A DNA stretch of 9,360 nt from Lentisphaerota bacterium (GTDB lineage Bacteria > Verrucomicrobiota > Kiritimatiellia > JAAZAB01): positions 1 to 9,360 of the forward strand of contig JAIVGW010000263.1 of NCBI GenBank assembly GCA_020201415.1, written 5' to 3'. The notes under the pieces were generated by a model, which was given only the letters and a program-made list of their open reading frames with translations, was not told the DNA's origin and did not search any database. The stretch's first letter is position 1, and every line of letters starts with the position of its first letter. Below are positions 1 to 7,594 of the stretch, in pieces. The position numbers and the translations under genes are program-made.

Positions 1-65
1 CCGGCATTTGATTCTGTAATACTTCTTTGCTTGCGGGAGAGAATATGCGATGCGTCAATTTACGG

Positions 66-96
66 CTATGGGGTGTAACCCTATGGGGTATAACCC
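66..96. repeat. 15-bp tandem repeat of small palindromes
   Basis: Two adjacent 15-base units, CTATGGGGTGTAACC (66-80) and CTATGGGGTATAACC (81-95), differ at one position. Each contains an interrupted palindrome, GGGT-NTA-ACCC (71-81 and 86-96), so the centres of symmetry are 15 bp apart. Such spacing could suit a tandem operator, but no adjacent regulator gene is visible. The unit length is a multiple of three, so any reading frame through it repeats five residues. What it does is unknown. Confidence 0.6.
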
Positions 97-151
97 TGCC
101 TTCGAGGCGCGACATAAACGCACTGGTCTTCCGCAGAATCTGTGGGTGGAG

Positions 152-180
152 TTGACCGCTTATGACACCATTTATCTTAT
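152..180 (+). promoter_or_regulatory. Weak sigma70-like promoter candidate for the DUF1846 gene
   Basis: TTGACC (152-157) matches five of six bases of the -35 consensus. TCTTAT (175-180) follows after 17 bp and matches four of six bases of the -10 consensus. A better -10 match, TATAAG (178-183), would need a 20-bp spacer. The candidate lies about 115 bp upstream of the gene at 294 in a locally AT-richer stretch. It was found by eye and nothing else supports it. The remainder of 1-293 shows no gene I can defend; frame 1 is open from 1 to a stop at 76-78 and could be the tail of an upstream gene, but it is too short to judge. Confidence 0.25.
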
Positions 181-293
181 AAGTGTTGCGGCTTGCCTTG
201 CATCTGGAAATATGACAACATCAAAAGCGATGTTGCTGGCTGCGTGGATGAAACGGCCTCATTCCTAAGTATCGCGCCCGACCGGAAAAACCA

Positions 294-1811
294 ATGCCTG
301 AATTAATAGCCTTTGACAATGACATTTATCTGCGCGAACAGACGCGCGCCATTCTTAAGCGGGTGGAGGGGTTCGGCTGTAAACTGTACCTTGAATTCGG
401 CGGCAAATTGTTTTTTGACCATCATGCCGCCCGGGTCCTGCCGGGGTATGATCCCAATGTCAAAATTCGCCTGCTGCACGAGTTACGCGACCAGGCGCAG
501 ATTATCCTGTGCATCCACGCCGGCGCCATCGAGCAGAAAAAGATGCGCGCTGATTTCGGCATCACCTACGACACCGACGCCCTGAAACTGATCGACGACC
601 TGCGCCGCTGGGAGATCGAACTCTGCGCGGTGGTGATCACGCGTTACGAGGATCAACCCGGCGCATTGATCTTCAAGAACAAGTTGGAACGGCGCGGCGT
701 GCCGGTCCATACCCACCGCCCCACCCGCGGTTACCCCACCGATGTTGACACCATCGTCAGCGATCGCGGTTACGGCGCTAATGCCTGCATTCCCACTACC
801 AAGCCCTTGGTGGTGGTCACGGGGCCGGGGCCCGGCAGCGGCAAACTGGCCACCTGCCTGAGCCAGATTTACCACGATCATGCCAACGGATTGACCGCCG
901 GCTACGCCAAATTCGAAACGTTTCCAATCTGGAATCTGCCGCTGAACCATCCGGTCAACATCGCCTACGAGGCGGCTACAGCCGATCTAGGGGACGTGAA
1001 CATGCTGGACCCCTTCCACATGGAGGCCTATGGCACAGCCACCGTCAATTACAACCGCGACATAGAAGCCTTCCCCATTGTTCGCAAAATTCTCCGGCAC
1101 ATATCCGGACGGGAGACGCTTTACCGTTCACCCACGGACATGGGCGTCAACCGCATGTCCCAGGGTATCGTCAATGACGAGGCGGCGCGGCGCGCGGCCG
1201 GCGAGGAAGTAATCCGCCGGCATTTCCGTTACGCTTCGGAATATGCCATGGGATTTGTCGACAAGCCTACCGTGGAACGTTCGACCCGGCTGCTGGAGAT
1301 GTTACGGCTCAACCCCGAAGACCGCAAAGTGGTGCGTCCGGCGCGCCAGGCGGCCCAGGAGGCCCGGACCAGCGGCAAGGGACACGACGACATTTATTGC
1401 GGAGCCGCCATCGCCATGCCCGACGGCAGCCTGATCACCGGCAAGAATTCACCCTTGATGCATGCCGCCTCAAGCCTGATTCTCAATGCCGCCAAGCAGT
1501 TGGCGGGGGTGCCGGACCAGATTCATATCCTATCACCAATGATCACCGAGTCGGTGGCGCGCCTGAAAAACGATATCCTTTCAAGCAAAAACGCCAGTCT
1601 TGACCTGGATGAAACCCTGATTGCCATGAGCATCAGCGCCACCAGCAACCCCCCCGCCCAGCTCTGCCTGGAAAAACTCAAGGAATTGCGCGGCTGTGAT
1701 GTTCACATGACGCACATGCCCACCCCGGGGGATGAAGTGGGATTGCGCCGACTGGGCCTGCACCTGACCACCGACCCGAATTTCGCGACCAACGACCTGT
1801 ATATACTTTAA
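294..1811 (+). CDS. DUF1846 (UPF0371) family protein, function unknown
   Basis: This is a full-length, 505-residue member of the DUF1846/UPF0371 family, whose biochemical role is not established as far as I know. The family is recognised from the N-terminal block FDNDIYLREQT (7-17), the region LEFGGKLFFDHHAARVLPGY (33-52), the stretch HELRDQAQIILCIHAGAIEQ (62-81) and the glycine-rich loop TGPGPGSGKLATCLSQ (176-191). That loop resembles a nucleotide-binding P-loop. The block KGHDDIYCGAAIAMPDG (362-378) and the conserved run around LNHPVN (217-222) also fit. No signal peptide or membrane segment is visible, so it is probably cytosolic. The family is about 500 residues long, so this copy is intact. 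The start is ATG 294 with only a weak upstream GGA (8-base spacing); no better in-frame start is seen. It is transcribed alone and converges on the minus-strand run 21 bp away. Nucleotide binding is inferred from the loop only. Confidence 0.93.
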   Translation: MPELIAFDNDIYLREQTRAILKRVEGFGCKLYLEFGGKLFFDHHAARVLPGYDPNVKIRLLHELRDQAQIILCIHAGAIEQKKMRADFGITYDTDALKLIDDLRRWEIELCAVVITRYEDQPGALIFKNKLERRGVPVHTHRPTRGYPTDVDTIVSDRGYGANACIPTTKPLVVVTGPGPGSGKLATCLSQIYHDHANGLTAGYAKFETFPIWNLPLNHPVNIAYEAATADLGDVNMLDPFHMEAYGTATVNYNRDIEAFPIVRKILRHISGRETLYRSPTDMGVNRMSQGIVNDEAARRAAGEEVIRRHFRYASEYAMGFVDKPTVERSTRLLEMLRLNPEDRKVVRPARQAAQEARTSGKGHDDIYCGAAIAMPDGSLITGKNSPLMHAASSLILNAAKQLAGVPDQIHILSPMITESVARLKNDILSSKNASLDLDETLIAMSISATSNPPAQLCLEKLKELRGCDVHMTHMPTPGDEVGLRRLGLHLTTDPNFATNDLYIL

Positions 1812-1832
1812 GACAGACCGGATCGGCAGGCT

Positions 1833-2390
1833 TCAATCCGAGGCAGGAGCGGCATCCTCCGCGGCAGGAACAGCAGCGGTCTCGATCAATGCAGCGCGCC
1901 GCAATTGCGCCACGAATGCATCCAGCGCCTGGTTGCGCTTTTGCGCATGCAGATATCTGACGGTGGCATCTGAACGCTCTGTCTCCAGCGCCTGTGTGCC
2001 GGAGAAAAACTCCGGGTGCTGAGCGCGGAAAAAAGAGACTTCCTCGGCGCCCGGCTCCGCAACCTTAGCGGTCAGGGCCTGCACAATTTTTTCCACCAGC
2101 AAGGCTTCCTCCAGACGCCGGCGCACATCTTCGGTCACGGACTCTGTTTCGCCAAGCTGACGCAACACCGCCTTGAGCTCAACCTCGGAAACCTTCAGAT
2201 CTTGCCGCCGGGCCTCCTGCAGCAACAGGCGGCGGCCAATGGCATGATCCAGCGCCTGGCGCATAAGCGCCGGGCGCTGCGCGTCCAAAGCCTCCGGCGC
2301 GCCGCGCTCACGCCACAAGGCCTCCAGACGGCGGTATTCCCGCTCCACTTCCATCGGCGCCACGGTCTCGCCATTCACCAGCAAAAGCAT
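1833..2390 (-). CDS. SurA/parvulin-like chaperone lacking the PPIase domain
   Basis: A 185-residue, mostly helical and charged protein resembling the SurA/PpiC/NifM chaperone family. The N-terminal part starts with LLLVNGETVAPMEVEREYRR (2-21), the usual opening of SurA_N domains. It is followed by helices with QALDHAIGRRLLLQEA (45-60) and the EEVSFFRAQHPEFF motif (116-129), which normally leads into the parvulin PPIase domain. That domain, roughly 90-100 residues, is absent: after a linker of about 15 residues the sequence resumes with the typical C-terminal helix KRNQALDAFVAQLRRAALIE (151-170) and an Ala/Asp-rich tail. It is therefore probably a holdase-type chaperone without isomerase activity. 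No signal peptide is seen. I chose ATG 2390 because GGAGG lies four bases upstream; ATG 2402 would add four residues but has no good ribosome site. It is last in the run, about 48 bp after cutA. A SurA/PpiC-type gene near mfd is, from memory, found in other bacteria. Confidence 0.75.
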   Translation of the reverse strand: MLLLVNGETVAPMEVEREYRRLEALWRERGAPEALDAQRPALMRQALDHAIGRRLLLQEARRQDLKVSEVELKAVLRQLGETESVTEDVRRRLEEALLVEKIVQALTAKVAEPGAEEVSFFRAQHPEFFSGTQALETERSDATVRYLHAQKRNQALDAFVAQLRRAALIETAAVPAAEDAAPASD

Positions 2391-2438
2391 CATTCCTCCC
2401 ATTATTCACAACCACCCAGGCGCCCGCCCAGGCTCAAT

Positions 2439-2762
2439 TCAGATCGCATTGGTCTCAGCGTCCAGCCAGGCTCCATATTCCGGTAAACATTTAGCAACCG
2501 GCAACACCAGTATTTCCGGCACTTCATAGGGATGGTGGCGCTTGATGAAATCCATCAGGGGTTGAGCCAGCTCCGGGCAGGTTTTGGCCGTCCAGCAGAC
2601 CTCCTCGGCCGTCTCCAACCTGCCCTGCCAGTGATACATGCTGGAGACCGGATGAAACTGCACACAGGCTGCCAGGCGTTCCTCCAGCGCCAGCCGCGCC
2701 AGCCGCCCGGCATCCTCAGTATTTTCGAAGGTAGTCCTGACCAACACCAATTCGCCACGCAT
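2439..2762 (-). CDS. cutA: CutA1 divalent-cation tolerance protein
   Basis: This 107-residue protein has the normal length and landmarks of CutA1: the family block ERLAACVQ (28-35), the Y-x-W-x-G core (Y43, W45, G47), the signature HHPYEVPEI (76-84) and the conserved tryptophan W99 near the end. CutA proteins are very stable trimers with a ferredoxin-like fold. In E. coli the locus is linked to copper and other divalent metal tolerance, but the exact biochemical job remains unclear. The start ATG 2762 has a strong GGAGG with a six-base spacer, and the gene begins 18 bp after the mfd stop, so the two are probably co-transcribed. The metal-uptake genes lie upstream on the same strand, which suits a role in metal homeostasis; that link is an inference from order. 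Confidence 0.95.
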   Translation of the reverse strand: MRGELVLVRTTFENTEDAGRLARLALEERLAACVQFHPVSSMYHWQGRLETAEEVCWTAKTCPELAQPLMDFIKRHHPYEVPEILVLPVAKCLPEYGAWLDAETNAI

Positions 2763-2780
2763 ACAGCACCTCCATGTTCA

Positions 2781-5700
2781 TTACGGCAACAGGTCCAGCA
2801 ATTCCCGCAAACGGGCATCCGCCCCCTCAGCGCGCAGGCGCGGGAACTGGTGTTTATGTTGCAGATACTCGCCGTTCCGCCGCAACATCACCCGCCCTTC
2901 CCGCACCGACACGCTCTCAATGCCAGCCGCGGCGGCCTTCAGGCGCAGGGCCGCCACCTGCAACAGGCGCGCCGCCGGTGACGGTATGGGGCCGAAACGG
3001 TCCAGCGTGTCCGCGCGTAACTCATCCAATGCCGCCGGGTCGGACACGGACGCCAAATGCCGGAAAAACTCCAGCCGCAACCGCTCATCCTCGATATAGT
3101 CGGACGGCAGATACACGGCTGTATCCTCGGTGGCCGCCAACGGGGCATATTCAATGAAGTCCAGATTGATCTCCACATTGATCAACCGCGGCGGAGGGGT
3201 GTCATCCCCCCGCAACCGCGCCACTGCATGCCGCAGCAACTGGCAATACAGATCGAAACCCACGGCGGCAATATGACCGCTCTGAGCGGCGCCAAGCAGG
3301 TTGCCGGCACCGCGGATCTCCAGATCGCGCAAAGCCAGACGGAAACCGGCGCCGGCGCCGCTATGCTCCATGATGGCGCTCAGGCGCCGGCGTGCGTCTT
3401 CCGGCAGGCTGCCCCGGGGCGGGAGCAACAGCCAGGCGTAGGCCCGGCGGTTGGAGCGCCCCACCCGGCCGCGCAACTGGTAAAGCTCGGCTACACCAAA
3501 GCGATCGGCGCGATCAATAAGGATAGTGTTGGCGTTCGGGATATCCAATCCGCTTTCAATGATGGTGGTGCACAGCAGGATATCGTAGCGCCCCTGCGCA
3601 AAGCCGTGCATCACCCGCTCCAGCTCGCTACCCGGCATTTGACCATGGCCGATACCGATACGCGCCTCCGGCACCAGGCGCCGCAACCGATCGGCCATGG
3701 CCTGAATACTCATCACACGGTTGTAAACATAGAATACCTGGCCGCCGCGATTAAGTTCCCGTAACACGGCCTCACGAATGACGACGTCATCGGCCCGCGT
3801 CACGGCGGTCTCAATCGGACGGCGTTCCCGGGGCGGAGTCTGAATCACGCTGATCTCACGCGCCCCGGCCAGGCTCAGGTAAAGCGCCACCCGACCCTCG
3901 CGCAAATCACGCAGGATACGCGCCGTCGTCGTGGCAGTCTGAAACCGGCACAACATTTCCACCCGCACCGGATAATCCGCCATACGTTCACGAAAACACT
4001 CGAAATGCTGCTGCGCCAGCACGGTGGTCGGCACCAGCAGGGCCGCCTGCCGTCCGGCCATCACGCAACGGAAGGCGGCGCGCATGGCCACCTCGGTTTT
4101 GCCGTAACCGGCGTCGCCGCAGATCAGACGGTCCATGGGGCGAGTGGATTGCATGTCGCCCCGCACCTCGGCCAGCGCGCGTTCCTGGTCCTGCGTCTCC
4201 TGATATGGAAAAGCCGCCTCGAATTCATGCTGCCAGAGATTGTCCACGGGAAAAGCGAAGCCGGTGCGCGCGCTACGCAGAGCCTGTGTTTCCAACAGCG
4301 AGGCTGCCAGGTCCCGCACCGCTGTTTCCGCATCCCGCTTTTCCCGCTTCCAGCGCAGGCCGCCCAACCGGTGCAGAGCCACTGCTTTTCCGCCGGAACC
4401 GACGTAGCGGCTGAGCAGGTGCGCGTGCGTCACCGGCACATACAGCTTGGCGTTATCGGCATATTCCACCGCCAGAGCCTCCTGGCGTTTGCCGTCAAAT
4501 TCAATCTCACACAGGCCATGGTAGCGCCCGATGCCGTGCTCGATGTGTACCACCAGATCACCCGGTTCAATCTGGGTCACATCCGCCAGAGGCGCCGCCA
4601 CCGGGACGGAGCGGGACCGGCGACCGGCCGGGCCGGCCCATTTGCGCCGGCCGATCAGGTTGGCCTCCGCGACCACGGTCAACCCAAGTTCATCATTCTG
4701 AAATCCATCGGTGATCCGCCCCATGCAAAGCTCAAAAGGCAATTGCGGATAGAGTTCACGGAAGCGTTGACGCGCACCATCGGTGCCGAAAAACAGCTGG
4801 ATTTTCCGACCGGGACCGGCGCGAGCCGCCAAGGCCTCCAGCCAAGCGCGCCGGCGCGCCTCAAACACGTCGGGAGCGGCAATGTCCGCTGATACGCCTG
4901 CCGGCACGGCAAGGGCGCGAAATCCCAGGTCCAGCGGCATGGCATCAGGCGCCGCGGTCAGGTTGCCGGCAAAGCATTCCCAGGCATCACCTGCGGCGCG
5001 CACCGTGGCGCGCAACTCTTCCAGCGTCACCAGCACGCCCCGCTCCCGGGCAGCAGGCTCGGCCGCCAGACACATCTCGGCATGCGCCTCAATGCCGACT
5101 GCCCCGCCCGTGTCGCCCGCGGCTTCCAGCCAGAAATAAACGGCATCATCCGGCAGGTGCGCCACCGGTGTGACCAATCCGCCGGCGGCAGGATCCGGCG
5201 TGTCGCCATGCACGGGCATGATCAGCAACTCGGACGTGGCATCACGGGAACGCTGGACGGCCGGATCGAACCAGCGCATGGTTTCCACCTGATCGCCGAA
5301 AAACTCCAGCCGGCAGGGCCACTCCATTCCCGGCGGCCAGACATCCAGCAACCCGCCGCGGCGCGCCGCCTGGCCCGGTGCATGCACTTCACCGACAAAC
5401 TCATAACCATAGCCCGCCAGACCAAGTGATAGTGGCTCCGGATCACGTAAGTCGCCAACCTTGATTTTCAGCGACTGCTCCAAAAACCGCGCGCGGGAGG
5501 GCACAGTCTGCAGCATAGCCTGCACGCAGGTGACCACCGCCACCGGAGCTCCGGCCAATGCCAGGCGGAACAAAGCCTGACAGCGCGTACCCGCGCCGCT
5601 CAAACCGTCCACCCAGTCCGTACTGGACTCACCCGGCGGCAGCGAGATCAACAGTTGGTCATCCGTCAGAAAAGTTTCCAGATTGGCCTGAAATTCATCA

Positions 5701-5870
5701 GCCGCACGCTGGCTTTCACAAATCACCACCACACTGCGGCCGAAAACCCGCCGCATTTCCTCCACCAGCAGCGCGGCCGCGGAAACAGGCAGCGGCGGAA
5801 ACTGCACCCGGCGCGCCGACGGCCACAGGGCCTTCAGTTCGCGACATATTTCAATGTTGCATTCCGGCAC
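2781..5870 (-). CDS. mfd: Transcription-repair coupling factor Mfd with motif II-III deletion
   Basis: Mfd displaces RNA polymerase stalled at DNA lesions and recruits UvrA. The 1029 residues follow the family order: UvrB-like N-terminal region with RGGLLDVWPPG (171-181) and RLEFFGDQVETMRWFD (187-202); RNA-polymerase-interaction domain around PGDLVVHIEHGIGRYHG (436-452) and AKLYVPV (474-480); translocase motif I GDAGYGKTE (585-593); PTTVLAQQH (614-622); motif IV VFYVYN (712-717); motif V CTTIIESGLDIPNANT (767-782); motif VI QLRGRVGRS (798-806); TRG region LEIRGAGNLLG (850-860); and the C-terminal domain. Between LREGRV (656-661) and LYLSLAGARE (663-672) about 57 expected residues are absent, including the DEE[H/Q] Walker B box and TATPIPRT. 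Without these, ATP hydrolysis and translocation should fail. The frame stays open on both sides. E. coli Mfd has 1148 residues; the deletion explains part of the shortfall. The start is GTG 5870 with GGAG ten bases upstream. Confidence 0.95.
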   Translation of the reverse strand: MPECNIEICRELKALWPSARRVQFPPLPVSAAALLVEEMRRVFGRSVVVICESQRAADEFQANLETFLTDDQLLISLPPGESSTDWVDGLSGAGTRCQALFRLALAGAPVAVVTCVQAMLQTVPSRARFLEQSLKIKVGDLRDPEPLSLGLAGYGYEFVGEVHAPGQAARRGGLLDVWPPGMEWPCRLEFFGDQVETMRWFDPAVQRSRDATSELLIMPVHGDTPDPAAGGLVTPVAHLPDDAVYFWLEAAGDTGGAVGIEAHAEMCLAAEPAARERGVLVTLEELRATVRAAGDAWECFAGNLTAAPDAMPLDLGFRALAVPAGVSADIAAPDVFEARRRAWLEALAARAGPGRKIQLFFGTDGARQRFRELYPQLPFELCMGRITDGFQNDELGLTVVAEANLIGRRKWAGPAGRRSRSVPVAAPLADVTQIEPGDLVVHIEHGIGRYHGLCEIEFDGKRQEALAVEYADNAKLYVPVTHAHLLSRYVGSGGKAVALHRLGGLRWKREKRDAETAVRDLAASLLETQALRSARTGFAFPVDNLWQHEFEAAFPYQETQDQERALAEVRGDMQSTRPMDRLICGDAGYGKTEVAMRAAFRCVMAGRQAALLVPTTVLAQQHFECFRERMADYPVRVEMLCRFQTATTTARILRDLREGRVALYLSLAGAREISVIQTPPRERRPIETAVTRADDVVIREAVLRELNRGGQVFYVYNRVMSIQAMADRLRRLVPEARIGIGHGQMPGSELERVMHGFAQGRYDILLCTTIIESGLDIPNANTILIDRADRFGVAELYQLRGRVGRSNRRAYAWLLLPPRGSLPEDARRRLSAIMEHSGAGAGFRLALRDLEIRGAGNLLGAAQSGHIAAVGFDLYCQLLRHAVARLRGDDTPPPRLINVEINLDFIEYAPLAATEDTAVYLPSDYIEDERLRLEFFRHLASVSDPAALDELRADTLDRFGPIPSPAARLLQVAALRLKAAAAGIESVSVREGRVMLRRNGEYLQHKHQFPRLRAEGADARLRELLDLLP

Positions 5871-5897
5871 TTGCTTGTGTCTCCAGTAGCATGCGCG

Positions 5898-5913
5898 GCC
5901 GCCCGCAGGCGGC
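5898..5913. other. Short GC hairpin between permease gene and mfd
   Basis: A perfect six-base-pair stem, GCCGCC/GGCGGC, with a four-base loop sits in the 55-bp gap between the permease stop and the mfd start. It has no following T-tract in either direction, so it is not a standard intrinsic terminator. It could be a processing or stability element separating transporter and mfd expression, or chance in GC-rich DNA. Confidence 0.35.
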
Positions 5914-5925
5914 TGATGAACAAAA

Positions 5926-6792
5926 TCACGGATTTACACGACGGCGGACAGAGGCCGCGACATAGCTGGCAATGAACCAGACAAAGCCGCAAAGCACCAC
6001 CGTCGGGCCGGTGGCGGTGCGCGCCCAATCCTGTGCGGAAATCAGCAAACCCGCCACCGCGGATGTCAGGCTGACAAGCAGCGCCCACCAGAACATTCCT
6101 CCCGCCGACCGGGCAAAGTTGCGCGCCGCCGCCGCGGGCACGATCAACAGGGCCGTGACCAGCAGCACGCCCACCGCCCAGACCGCCAACATGACCACCA
6201 GCGCCAGCAAGCCGGCGAACAGATACTGATGCAGCGCCACGCGTATGCAATGAGCCCGTGCCACCACGGGGTTGAGTCCGATATATAACAGCCGGTTGAA
6301 GGCCAGAAACTGAAACAGCATGATGGCCAACAACAGCGCCGCCTGAATCACTATTTCGGTTTCGGTAATCGTCAGGATATCGCCATACAAAAACAGTTGC
6401 AGATCGCGCGCCACATTGCGATCACGGCTGACAATAGCCAGACCGAAAGCCATCACCGCGGCGAACACTACACCGATAACCGTGTCCGTGGGCAGGGCGC
6501 TGCGCCGCTGCATGGCCATGATCGCCAGACCCACGGCCACACCGAACAGGGGCATGGTCCAATCCGGGCTGACGGCAAAAATCAGCCCCAAGGCCACTCC
6601 GGCGAAGGCCGAATGGCTGATGGCATCGGCAAAAAAGGCCATGCGGAAATTAACCACCTGCACACCCATGACCGCGGTCATCGGCGCCGCCAGCAACAGG
6701 CCCAGCAGCGCGCGCTGCATGAACTGCGCCCGCAGACATGCGCAGGGCGCCCAGGCAGTCAACCAATCATAAAGCCAGGACAAATCAGGCAT
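5926..6792 (-). CDS. Zn/Mn-type ABC transporter permease (ZnuB/TroC family)
   Basis: The 288-residue integral inner-membrane subunit of a divalent metal importer (ABC-3 family), which should form the dimeric channel fed by the binding protein at 7569-8495 and driven by the ATPase at 6785-7594. It shows about eight hydrophobic segments, for example 28-46, 62-76, 81-95, 104-122, 148-170, 190-220, 233-252 and 263-281. Family hallmarks are FFADAISHSAFAGVALG (53-69), with a conserved acidic residue and histidine; LPTDTVIGVVFA (100-111); and VGVLLVTALLIVPAAAARN (207-225). I start it at ATG 6792, preceded by AGGAGG with a six-base spacer; an in-frame ATG 15 codons upstream at 6837 has no such site and would lie inside the ATPase gene. 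With this start it overlaps the ATPase stop by 8 bp, indicating translational coupling. Metal specificity cannot be read from this subunit. Confidence 0.95.
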   Translation of the reverse strand: MPDLSWLYDWLTAWAPCACLRAQFMQRALLGLLLAAPMTAVMGVQVVNFRMAFFADAISHSAFAGVALGLIFAVSPDWTMPLFGVAVGLAIMAMQRRSALPTDTVIGVVFAAVMAFGLAIVSRDRNVARDLQLFLYGDILTITETEIVIQAALLLAIMLFQFLAFNRLLYIGLNPVVARAHCIRVALHQYLFAGLLALVVMLAVWAVGVLLVTALLIVPAAAARNFARSAGGMFWWALLVSLTSAVAGLLISAQDWARTATGPTVVLCGFVWFIASYVAASVRRRVNP

Positions 6793-7594
6793 GGGGGTCC
6801 TCCTGACGGCAGACGGCGCAACCATGACGCTCGCCAAGATTCAGACCGGCCAGCCCCATGTGCAGGCCGAACACGGACGACAGGTTTTCCGGAGTCATCA
6901 CTGCGTCAGGCGGGCCTTCGGCCACCACCCGTCGGTTCAACAAAATCACATGTGTGGCATGGTGTGTAACCGTACCCAGGTCATGACTGACCATCAACTG
7001 GGTAAAACCGCGCTCAAGGCGCAATCGTTCCAGCAACTCACACAAGAGGTAACCACCCCGCAAGTCCACCCCCGCCGCCGGCTCATCCAAAACCAACAGA
7101 TCCGGGTCGCGTTGCAGAGCCAGCGCAAGCAGCACCCGCTGTAATTCCCCGCCGGAAAGCGCTCCCAGCAGGCGCTCGGCCAGCATCTCCGCACGCACGG
7201 ACGCCAACAGTGAGAGGGCGCGGCGGCGCGCGGCGGCGCGCACACCCAGCCATAAAGGCAGGCGCTGTTCGCCCATGACCAGGAAGTCGAGCACCGTCAA
7301 CGGCAGCCCGCGGTCGAACTGCAGCCGCTGCGGCACATAACCAATGCGCGGCGAAGCGCCGTCGGACGCAACAGCCATGGTAATGGATCCGGCATACGTA
7401 AGCTGTCCCAGCAGGGCCATCAAAAGAGTGGTCTTGCCCGCGCCGTTCGGGCCGACAATGGCGACACAGCCGCCCGCCGGCGCATGGGCAGTCACATCTT
7501 CGAGGATCGTGATCCCGGCCGCCTTGACCGTTACATTCCTGAACAGCACGGCCGGCGCCGGCTGCAGATCACCGGCCGTCTCCGAAAATTCCAC
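6785..7594 (-). CDS. Metal ABC transporter ATP-binding protein (ZnuC/TroB family)
   Basis: The cytoplasmic ATPase of the metal importer. With the start chosen here it has 269 residues and every nucleotide-binding motif: Walker A GPNGAGKTT (48-56), Q-loop glutamine in YVPQR (Q89), signature LSGGELQR (146-153), Walker B LLVLDEP (166-172), D-loop AGVD (174-177) and H-loop SHD (H204). A cysteine/histidine-containing tail (HGCAVC, 257-262) follows the ATPase core and could bind metal, though that is speculative. I chose GTG 7594 because GGAG lies seven bases upstream and this limits overlap with the binding-protein gene to 26 bp. ATG 7648 or 7630 would add 18 or 12 residues before the domain begins. 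A direct 10-bp duplication (CGGCGGCGCG, 7221-7240) encodes part of an Ala/Arg-rich helix between Q-loop and signature. It lies between the binding-protein and permease genes with overlaps on both sides. Confidence 0.96.
   Translation of the reverse strand: MEFSETAGDLQPAPAVLFRNVTVKAAGITILEDVTAHAPAGGCVAIVGPNGAGKTTLLMALLGQLTYAGSITMAVASDGASPRIGYVPQRLQFDRGLPLTVLDFLVMGEQRLPLWLGVRAAARRRALSLLASVRAEMLAERLLGALSGGELQRVLLALALQRDPDLLVLDEPAAGVDLRGGYLLCELLERLRLERGFTQLMVSHDLGTVTHHATHVILLNRRVVAEGPPDAVMTPENLSSVFGLHMGLAGLNLGERHGCAVCRQEDPHA

Noticed and set aside
50..268. 72-codon open frame at the window start
   Set aside because: No recognisable domain, its start is poorly spaced from the upstream purine run, and the tandem repeat and a promoter candidate lie inside it. 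An alternative start at 45 in another frame has a better ribosome site but gives only 34 residues.
483..950. 155-codon minus-strand frame within the DUF1846 gene
   Set aside because: Antisense to a clearly conserved gene, with no family resemblance; a by-product of GC-rich codon use.
1819..1840. Possible shared terminator between the convergent genes
   Set aside because: Only a five-base stem with a 12-base loop and no T-tract on either strand.
4005..4892. 295-codon plus-strand frame antisense to mfd
   Set aside because: Long but composed of biased Arg/Gln/His/Pro residues with no domain, fully opposite the conserved mfd frame.
7221..7240. Exact tandem 10-mer CGGCGGCGCG
   Set aside because: Within the ATPase gene and explained by an Ala/Arg-rich helix in GC-rich coding sequence; no frame disruption.
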